A DNA stretch of 64,000 nt from Comamonas sp. SCN 67-35 (GTDB taxonomy: Bacteria > Pseudomonadota > Gammaproteobacteria > Burkholderiales > Burkholderiaceae_C), in assembly GCA_001725255.1 (NCBI GenBank), contig MEFV01000016.1:1-64000 (forward strand), in the 5' to 3' direction. How positions within the stretch are numbered: position 1 is the stretch's first letter; each line of letters begins with the position of its first letter. The notes beneath the pieces are model-generated. The model saw nothing but the letters and a program-made list of their open reading frames with translations. It was not told the origin of the DNA and did no database searches. This document shows positions 1 to 5,010 of the stretch, in pieces. The position numbers and the translations under genes were made by a program.

Positions 1-166
1 CCCTGCGGGGTTCCCCCGGACAAGCCGGCTCCCCCTCCCTGTTATCGAGGCCCCCAGAGGGGGCCGAATGATCCCCCGATGGCCCGCCGCCGCCCCTTGG
101 GCGGGAGAAAGAAAGACAGCCCCTTTTGCGGCCGCTATAACGGGGCTACACGGGCCGCAAAAGACA
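1..166. other. Gene-free left edge with hairpins
   Basis: I see no convincing gene here. Two inverted repeats are visible: a 7-bp stem with a 3-nt loop at 49-65 (GGCCCCC/GGGGGCC), and an 11-bp repeat pairing 123-133 (CTTTTGCGGCC) with 153-163. They may be transcript ends belonging to genes on either side. The plus-strand frame opening at 68 reads like out-of-frame GC-rich sequence and is not called. Confidence 0.4.
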
Positions 167-190
167 AAGGGCATGCCCGAGCATGCCCTT
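167..190 (-). terminator. Intrinsic terminator of the trbL operon
   Basis: A perfect 10-bp stem (AAGGGCATGC/GCATGCCCTT) with a 4-nt loop lies 44 bp downstream of the Pmp3-type gene on the minus strand. In that direction the stem is followed by a T-rich run (TTTGTCTTTT), the classical layout of a Rho-independent terminator. It would end the minus-strand operon that starts near 3,532. Confidence 0.7.
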
Positions 191-233
191 GTGCATCTGA
201 ACGCCTTGTGGCGCGTTCTCGCCGATCAGCAAC

Positions 234-428
234 TTACCCTCGTTGAGCAAGCGCCTTCTCGATCTTCTTGTCGGTCTTGTACTGGCTCAAGGCGTATACG
301 GCCCAGATCGTCGCCGGTAGCCAGCCGATCAGCGTGATTTGGAGGATCAGGCAGATGATGCCGGCGAAGGGGCGGCCGATGGTGAAGAACGTCAGCCACG
401 GCAGGATCAAAGCAATCAGCAAGCGCAT
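234..428 (-). CDS. Pmp3/YqaE-family small membrane protein
   Basis: Small (64 aa) inner-membrane protein of the Pmp3/YqaE type, a family linked to membrane potential and salt or stress tolerance; the exact role in bacteria is unsettled. The sequence shows two hydrophobic segments (about residues 3-16 and 21-46) joined by a short turn with GRP, then WLPATIWAVYAL, which matches the family pattern of a Pro-containing second helix. A charged tail follows (residues 50-64). The start ATG is preceded by AAGAGAA. It is the last gene of the minus-strand trbL operon and is followed by a terminator hairpin. Such peptides are often carried by plasmids and integrative elements, so its presence here is not surprising. 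Confidence 0.7.
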   Translation of the reverse strand: MRLLIALILPWLTFFTIGRPFAGIICLILQITLIGWLPATIWAVYALSQYKTDKKIEKALAQRG

Positions 429-507
429 AGGTTTTCTCTTTCAGTTGGTTGGATGAAAATTTATCTGACTAGCGTGAGGGGCGTTGGTGACAGGAGCGTG
501 CACCTGG

Positions 508-729
508 TCAGTTACTGCTGTCACCATGTTCATTGGCGGCCGCCTGCCTGCCGTCCTGGGCGGCCATTGGAGCTGCGTGGTCGCCTGGCTGAATTTGGCG
601 CAGTTCGCCGTCGATGCTGACAGTCACTGCAAGCCCATGTGCATGGGCTTCGGCAATGGCCTTGTGTGTGGCTTCGGCCATGAGCGCATGCGCCCGTTCG
701 AGGCCGATTTGATCCAGCAGCGATTTCAT
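508..729 (-). CDS. Hypothetical 73-aa protein in trbL operon
   Basis: I do not recognise this protein. It is soluble, with an Ala/His-rich amphipathic N-terminal helix (about residues 1-32), then a short predicted strand-rich part (VTVSIDGELRQIQPGD) and a disordered polar tail. Its ATG overlaps the stop of the upstream 77-aa gene (ATGA at 726-729), so the two are translationally coupled, which is the main evidence that it is real. It lies between that gene and the Pmp3-type gene, with a 79-bp gap before the latter. A role in conjugation or element maintenance is only suggested by position. Confidence 0.55.
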   Translation of the reverse strand: MKSLLDQIGLERAHALMAEATHKAIAEAHAHGLAVTVSIDGELRQIQPGDHAAPMAAQDGRQAAANEHGDSSN

Positions 730-959
730 ATCAAGCTCTCCCCAAGACGTTCTAGAAAACCTTCAATAACAGTAGTGCGTTCAGTCCAGTCTTGAAATCG
801 CTCGTGTTCTTCGAGATGCGCCAGTACCAAGGTTTCGGCCAATTCAACCAGGCTCATGTCGAGGCCGTCGATTTCCTTCGTGTACTGTGCGTACGTACGC
901 AACAGCGCCATTGTCTGAGGTCGGAAAATCCCATCGAGAAGGGGACGCTTCTTTGCCAT
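726..959 (-). CDS. Hypothetical 77-aa protein in trbL operon
   Basis: An unrecognised, mostly helical acidic protein of 77 residues starting MAKKRPLLDG; the rest is rich in Leu and Glu with no membrane segment or Cys motif. A strong ribosome-binding site (GGAGG, about 6-8 nt before the ATG at 959) supports the start. Its stop overlaps the start of the next gene (ATGA). The gene sits 21 bp downstream of the 64-aa gene on the same strand, so it is part of one transcript with trbL. The compact size and position suggest an accessory protein of the mobile element; no function is assigned. Confidence 0.6.
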   Translation of the reverse strand: MAKKRPLLDGIFRPQTMALLRTYAQYTKEIDGLDMSLVELAETLVLAHLEEHERFQDWTERTTVIEGFLERLGESLI

Positions 960-980
960 GTTCTACCTCCAAAGCCGTGT

Positions 981-1175
981 TCAAGGTTGTAGATCGAAGC
1001 CAGCAGCGCGCAATTGACGCTCAAGCTGCGCCAATGGCTCTCCCAGCCGCCCGTCTGCATCGCGCGTTACTTCAATCATCGTGAGAGCCAGCGGTGCGTC
1101 CTGACGCGCAAGACGCTCCAGTTCGAGCGCCAGCCGCGCATGTTGGTATTGAAGAAAATCCACCAGGACACCCAT
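981..1175 (-). CDS. Hypothetical 64-aa protein downstream of trbL
   Basis: A short unrecognised protein (64 aa), predicted to be helical with many Leu and Arg residues and no transmembrane segment. The start ATG at 1175 has a good ribosome-binding site (AAAGGAAA, about 6-8 nt away). The gene begins 21 bp after the trbL stop on the same strand, which supports it as a real member of the operon. Nothing in the sequence gives a catalytic or DNA-binding signature. It could be an assembly accessory of the mating channel or simply element cargo. Confidence 0.55.
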   Translation of the reverse strand: MGVLVDFLQYQHARLALELERLARQDAPLALTMIEVTRDADGRLGEPLAQLERQLRAAGFDLQP

Positions 1176-1196
1176 CGTCGTTTCCTTTCGAGACGG

Positions 1197-3116
1197 TTAA
1201 TCCTCGGAATGCGAGAGGCGGATATTCACGCCGGCCTGCGGCGCGGCGTCACTCGGAATCTGCGGCGGCCTGACGTGCTGCAAATCCTGGAATGGCGTCT
1301 TGTCGCGGCCCGAGGCCGGGCCGCTTTGTCCCGCCCCTGGGGCGGGCGCGGATGCCCCTCTAGACGATGTTGACGTGTTCGTGGCCGACGTGTTGCCCGC
1401 GCTGGTATTCATCGCCGACGTGTTCGCGGCCGACGTGCCGACGCCGCCCGCATTGCTCTCGGCGATCTTGGCCGAGGGCGGTGACACCACGTTACCGTAG
1501 TCATCGACGACCTGGCGCTGGGCTTCCGGCGTGGCGGCGGCCAGCGTCTGCGCTGGAGCGCTGCCCGAGCTGCCGGCAGGTGCAGCGCCCGAGCCGGTGG
1601 CCGAGGTGTTGCCCGTGCTGGTGTTCGCAGCGGCCGCGTTCGTCGCCGACGTGCCGGCCCCGCCCGCGTTGCTCTCGGCCATCTTGGCCGCAGGCGCGGC
1701 GACCACGTTGCCATGGTCATCGACGACCTGCGAGCTGCCACCCAGGGGTGCGGATGAACTACCAAGAGCGCCGGAGGGCGTGGAGGGAGGGGGAACCACT
1801 GGCGCGGCCGACGTGCTCTGGTTGCCCGCGCTGTCGTTCTTGGCGCTGTCGCCTTCGGCCGACGTGCCAGCACCGCCCGCGTTGTTTTCGCCGCCCTTGC
1901 TCATGCCGCCCGCGTCGGCCATCGCCGCGCGCTCTTCGCGGAGCTGGGCGGTCATGCCATCGCGGCGCTCGGCCGCGCGGCCGCCCACGGTAGACCGCTC
2001 GGACGCCGTAGGCTTGGCAAGGCCCACGGCCTCGCCGGCACTGCGGCCGGCTTCGCGGCCCATATCCACGGTGGACGTGCCGACCGCCTTGAGGGCGCTC
2101 GACAGTGCGCTACTGCCACCAGCGCGGTGGTGGTCATATCCTGCTTTTAGCGCCTGCATCCCACCCCTGGCGGACTGTAGTGCTGGGGAAATGGCGGTGG
2201 CGCCTGCCGCGACCGTTCCGGCAGCAAGCGCGCCCGACGTGGCCGCCGCTGCGCCTGCTGTCAGCGACGGCGCACCGGACAGCATGGCCGCCGCCATGTT
2301 CGGAATCTGGAAGCCCAGGAAGGCCAGGAGCATCGAGCCACCCATCACGGCGAAAATGCTGTTCCAGTCCGTTGTCGCCAGCAGTGCCGCCCAGGTCTTG
2401 GCCTGGGCTGTGCCCACGCCGATGATGAGGTAGAGCATGAACAGCTTGATGCCCGTGGCGAAGGCGTAGCTGATGTACTTCTGCGTGAACTCGACTGTCC
2501 AGCGCGAGCCGCCGAAGCCCAGGAACAGCACGCCGCCGCTGATGGCAATGTAGCTCTCGATCAGCGCGATCAGCATTTGCCCGGCGATGACCAGGAACGA
2601 AATCACGATGGCGAGCGCGGCGAGGCCGCCAACTACGACCGTGGCGAAATCTTCCCACAAGCTCAACGCCTGGATGCCCTTCAACATCGCCACTGCCGTA
2701 TCAATGCCCAGGTCGAACACTTCGGACGGCGTGAGCGCCGGCAGGCCGGTCGCTTCATTGCCAGCCTTCACCAGGCTGTTCACGATGGCAGGAATCCAAT
2801 AGTCGGCGTTTTGCAGCAGGAAGTAGAAGAACCCGATGCCGATGAGCTTTTGCACGACCGCAGCCGTGAACGACTGCATTTCCTGGCTTTTCAGCACCCA
2901 CAGGATTGAGGCCCAAGCGAATTCAATCGCCGCGAGCTTCCAGAACAGAGATTTGGCTATGACCAGGAGCTTCGGGAACCACTTGGCCGATTCGGTCTTG
3001 TAGCCATTGCCGATGTCGTTCAGGACATCGGCAAACGCCGCATCCGCAGCAAAGAGGGCAAATGCGATGACGAGCAGCCAGAGCGTCGCGCGTCGATGGG
3101 CGCTGAACGATGTCAT
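1197..3116 (-). CDS. trbL: TrbL/VirB6-family conjugal transfer membrane protein
   Basis: Polytopic inner-membrane component of a type IV secretion (mating) channel, TrbL/VirB6 superfamily. The 639-aa product has a cleavable-looking signal (hydrophobic stretch about residues 11-29 ending AFAD) and five or six further hydrophobic segments within roughly residues 45-330, as expected for the family. The C-terminal half (about 330-639) is low-complexity, rich in Ala, Gly, Ser, Thr and Asn. It contains two copies, 72 codons apart, of a block beginning QVVDD(H/Y)GNVV, plus three copies of NAGG(A/V)GTSA. The start at 3116 is chosen because it overlaps the upstream stop (ATGA) and gives the signal sequence; the frame stays open to 3410 without coding character. 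No other trb gene is in the window. Confidence 0.8.
   Translation of the reverse strand: MTSFSAHRRATLWLLVIAFALFAADAAFADVLNDIGNGYKTESAKWFPKLLVIAKSLFWKLAAIEFAWASILWVLKSQEMQSFTAAVVQKLIGIGFFYFLLQNADYWIPAIVNSLVKAGNEATGLPALTPSEVFDLGIDTAVAMLKGIQALSLWEDFATVVVGGLAALAIVISFLVIAGQMLIALIESYIAISGGVLFLGFGGSRWTVEFTQKYISYAFATGIKLFMLYLIIGVGTAQAKTWAALLATTDWNSIFAVMGGSMLLAFLGFQIPNMAAAMLSGAPSLTAGAAAATSGALAAGTVAAGATAISPALQSARGGMQALKAGYDHHRAGGSSALSSALKAVGTSTVDMGREAGRSAGEAVGLAKPTASERSTVGGRAAERRDGMTAQLREERAAMADAGGMSKGGENNAGGAGTSAEGDSAKNDSAGNQSTSAAPVVPPPSTPSGALGSSSAPLGGSSQVVDDHGNVVAAPAAKMAESNAGGAGTSATNAAAANTSTGNTSATGSGAAPAGSSGSAPAQTLAAATPEAQRQVVDDYGNVVSPPSAKIAESNAGGVGTSAANTSAMNTSAGNTSATNTSTSSRGASAPAPGAGQSGPASGRDKTPFQDLQHVRPPQIPSDAAPQAGVNIRLSHSED
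1380..1730. repeat. Intragenic tandem repeat in trbL
   Basis: Two units with a 216-bp period (anchored by the identical segment TCATCGACGACCTG near 1501-1514 and 1717-1730) encode parallel blocks of the TrbL C-terminal domain. Part of a third unit is recognisable near 1850-1893 (NAGGAGTSA coding). The period is a multiple of three, so copy-number change keeps the frame. Confidence 0.65.
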
Positions 3117-3532
3117 TTGAAAGTGCTCCCTTGATGGGGCGCACCGCCAACCCTCGCGGCGCGAGCGAGAGCACCGCAGATGCCACCGACGGCGAGCGCA
3201 ACCAGAGAGGCGAGGGGATAGAACCCCGCGAGCGCGATGGAAGTCCCAATGGCCAGCAAGGCAACGGCTGCGAAGAACACGAAACCAGGCCGGTTTGCGT
3301 GCAGATGGATGTAGGCAAGATATCCACCCGCCCCGACCGCGAGCAGGAGCAGCATCGCAATGCGGCCGTCGATCAGCTCGAATCCTGCTGCGAGCATGAG
3401 CATGCAGCACGACGCGGCCACTGTGCCGCCTGCGATGCGTTGAATGGGCGAGGGCTGATAGCCCGTTGTGCGGACTTCCCGAAAGTCCGCGTCAATGATG
3501 TCCGGCTGGTGCCGGTCTTGAAGCTGTGGCAT
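3113..3532 (-). CDS. Small polytopic membrane protein, first gene of trbL operon
   Basis: An unrecognised 139-aa inner-membrane protein with a soluble N-terminus (about residues 1-28) followed by four hydrophobic segments (about 30-48, 52-70, 77-95 and 100-120) and a short basic tail. Its stop overlaps the trbL start (ATGA), so it is very likely a partner of the TrbL channel protein. I chose the ATG at 3532, which has AAGGA upstream; the frame extends to 3574 without a better site. Size and topology are loosely like the small VirB3/TrbD-type proteins, but it has more membrane segments and no motif I can match, so that identity is not claimed. Confidence 0.6.
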   Translation of the reverse strand: MPQLQDRHQPDIIDADFREVRTTGYQPSPIQRIAGGTVAASCCMLMLAAGFELIDGRIAMLLLLAVGAGGYLAYIHLHANRPGFVFFAAVALLAIGTSIALAGFYPLASLVALAVGGICGALARAARVGGAPHQGSTFK

Positions 3533-3726
3533 GGCTCCATTCCTTTCCGTGCGTTGACACACGGCTTGCCGCAACTACAGCGCAGGTGCGAGCAAGCCCC
3601 ATACGCCAGCACAAGACTGGCTAAGGCTCGCTCCTGCCCCTGGGCCTAGTTCCAACAAGGGAACATCCGCCAAATCATCCAAAAGGCCATGCAAGGAACG
3701 TGATGCCGGTTGCCCGGCACCACCCC

Positions 3727-3750
3727 AAAATTTCCGCGCGCGGAAATTTT
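3727..3750. repeat. 24-bp perfect palindrome, copy 1
   Basis: The half-site AAAATTTCCGCG is followed directly by its exact reverse complement. A second copy (22 bp perfect) lies at 4371-4392 on the other side of the ribbon-helix-helix-like gene. It could be a binding site for a dimeric DNA-binding protein (partition or regulatory), or a bidirectional terminator, since the GC core can form a hairpin flanked by A and T runs. Confidence 0.6.
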
Positions 3751-3865
3751 TGAGGTCACGGGAGGGCTTCCGCTCCCGCTTCAGTCCCACAACCACCACG
3801 GTTGGCGGCTTGTTCGGCAAAGACCAAACCACACTCGCCAACCATCAGTAGTGGAACATAAAGAA

Positions 3866-3960
3866 TGATATCAGATTTGCTTTCGATGGTGTACTATCTC
3901 TTCGATTGACAACGAATTTACCTGATATCAGAGGTGTGCGTTTTGGTATCAGGCGATACC
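3866..3960 (+). promoter_or_regulatory. Cluster of symmetric operator-like sites upstream of the regulator gene
   Basis: TGATATCA occurs at 3866-3873 and again inside CTGATATCAG at 3922-3931, and GGTATC-N4-GATACC lies at 3945-3960, 17 bp before the ATG at 3978. A TTGACA hexamer at 3906-3911 could be a -35 box, although no good -10 follows at 17 bp. The spacing and symmetry suggest operators for an autoregulator, plausibly the adjacent ribbon-helix-helix-like protein. Confidence 0.45.
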
Positions 3961-3977
3961 GGATAAGTGATTAATTT

Positions 3978-4367
3978 ATGGGCAAACTCAACGCTGTTCG
4001 CTGTGACGATGACTTTCAGCAAGCCCTCGAAGATGTTGCGAAGGCGCGTGGCTGGTCGGTGCCGGGGCTGTTCCGTGAGGCTGCGCGACAGTACATCCAG
4101 GGGGATGAGCTTCACAGGGCGATGGTGGACTTGGAGAAGCGCCAGGCCGGTAGCTTCAAGGCTCTGCACAATGAGGTGCGGCGGATGCGCAGCGAAATGC
4201 GGGAGTTGATGACGATGCATGAGCTGTTCATCAAGTCCTACTACGTGCACACCCCACCTATCCCGGAGGATGTGAAGCCGGAGGCGAAGGCTCGGGCGCT
4301 GGAGCGTTGGGAGAAGTTGGCTAGCGGGGTCTCTGATGCGAAGGCGGCCGGCTTCATGAAGGGGTAG
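3978..4367 (+). CDS. Ribbon-helix-helix-like (CopG-type) putative regulator
   Basis: A 129-aa protein whose first 45 residues fit a ribbon-helix-helix fold: a short strand (LNAVRC), then helix (DDFQQALEDVAKARG), turn (WSVPG) and helix (LFREAARQYIQ). The middle part (about 45-85) is a charged helix likely to form a coiled coil, and the C-terminus is Ala/Lys/Glu-rich. The ATG at 3978 is preceded by a weak GGATAAG. It is flanked by the two palindrome copies and preceded by symmetric operator-like sites, which fits an autoregulated DNA-binding protein of a mobile element. From memory, Tn4371-type elements carry a CopG-family gene near their transfer genes. A partition or relaxosome accessory role is equally possible. 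Confidence 0.6.
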   Translation: MGKLNAVRCDDDFQQALEDVAKARGWSVPGLFREAARQYIQGDELHRAMVDLEKRQAGSFKALHNEVRRMRSEMRELMTMHELFIKSYYVHTPPIPEDVKPEAKARALERWEKLASGVSDAKAAGFMKG

Positions 4368-4370
4368 CGA

Positions 4371-4392
4371 AAATTTCCGCGCGCGGAAATTT
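4371..4392. repeat. 22-bp perfect palindrome, copy 2
   Basis: The same core as the element at 3727-3750 (half-site AAATTTCCGCG plus its reverse complement), placed 4 bp after the stop of the ribbon-helix-helix-like gene. As a hairpin it would also serve as a transcription terminator for that gene. Confidence 0.6.
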
Positions 4393-4496
4393 CTGAGTAG
4401 GTGGAGGATGCCGACAAGAGGTCGGCTGGCTTGCCGATAGCGTGGATGGGCCTCGCTGGAGTGCTTGATTTCTGTTGCATTGAACGGCAATACATG

Positions 4497-4528
4497 GGAA
4501 AATCCCCTGGTTTTCCTGTTGCAAGCAA
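4497..4528 (+). promoter_or_regulatory. Inverted repeats in front of the helix-turn-helix gene
   Basis: GGAAAA (4497-4502) pairs with TTTTCC (4511-4516), and TTGC (4519-4522) pairs with GCAA (4525-4528), ending 5 bp before the ATG at 4534. These are candidate operator half-sites for the MerR-like first protein of the restriction-like operon. No convincing -10/-35 pair could be assigned. Confidence 0.35.
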
Positions 4529-4533
4529 CGAGA

Positions 4534-5010
4534 ATGCCCATTATCACTGCCATTCAGTTCACACAGGATCAGATGCGCACACTTACTGGCGTGTCTGCGG
4601 AGACGGTTCGGCACTGGCGCAAGACCGTCCCTTACTTGGCTTCCAAACAGGGCAAGGCGGCGCGCTTCAGCTTTGCTGACTTACTGGGGTTGGCTATTAC
4701 GAACGAGTTGGTCAGCTCGTTGGGAGTTCACATTGGTTCGGTGAGTGCTGGCGTTGATCGGCTGTTCAAGCTGCTCACCGAGGCAAACGCACTAACATTG
4801 GATGGTGCAATCGTGTGCGTTACGTCTACTACGGCGAGCCTTCACGAGTCGGGTTCTTGGCTCGGATCAAGTGCGCCAATGCAGCCGACGCTTGCTATCC
4901 CACTTGATCCGCTGGTCGCACGGCTACAGCAGCACATGTTGCCTGTGATGCCGGCGCCCACCCAGGCTGCACTTCCTTTTCCGCCTGAAGCCGTTCGGAG
5001 TAGGGCGTGA
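4534..5010 (+). CDS. MerR-like helix-turn-helix protein of the methylase operon
   Basis: A 158-aa DNA-binding protein. Residues about 12-35 (MRTLTGVSAETVRHWRK) read as a MerR-type helix-turn-helix recognition unit, followed by ARFSFADLLGLAI, the second helix pair typical of winged MerR-like domains. The C-terminal 100 residues lack a recognisable effector domain or Cys cluster. I chose ATG 4534 over an ATG at 4465, because the extra 23 residues look non-coding and the helix-turn-helix normally sits at the N-terminus. Its stop overlaps the GTG of the methyltransferase gene (GTGA), so it is the first gene of a three-gene operon. It probably controls expression of the methylase and nuclease, like a C protein, but is not a classical C protein. 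Confidence 0.65.
   Translation: MPIITAIQFTQDQMRTLTGVSAETVRHWRKTVPYLASKQGKAARFSFADLLGLAITNELVSSLGVHIGSVSAGVDRLFKLLTEANALTLDGAIVCVTSTTASLHESGSWLGSSAPMQPTLAIPLDPLVARLQQHMLPVMPAPTQAALPFPPEAVRSRA

Larger units (their letters stand above)
3533..3977. other. Intergenic control region with palindromes
   Basis: A 445-bp gene-free stretch between the divergent minus-strand trbL operon and the plus-strand regulator. It holds a 24-bp perfect palindrome (3727-3750) and a cluster of TGATATCA/GGTATC symmetric sites (3866-3960). Base composition changes here: the left part is GC-rich like the trbL operon, while the right part (after about 3850) is clearly AT-richer. The minus-strand frame 3575-3841 reads through the palindrome and is not called. 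Confidence 0.5.

Noticed and set aside
3575..3841. Minus-strand 88-residue frame before the trbL operon
   Set aside because: It runs through the palindrome (translated as NFRARKF), has no ribosome-binding site and no coding character.
4465..4533. Upstream ATG giving a 181-residue MerR-like protein
   Set aside because: The added 23 residues have no fold and would place the helix-turn-helix unusually far from the N-terminus; inverted repeats occupy the same bases.
3918..4553. Minus-strand 211-residue frame opposite the ribbon-helix-helix-like gene
   Set aside because: Opposite strand of a better-supported gene, and it again translates the palindrome as NFRARKF.
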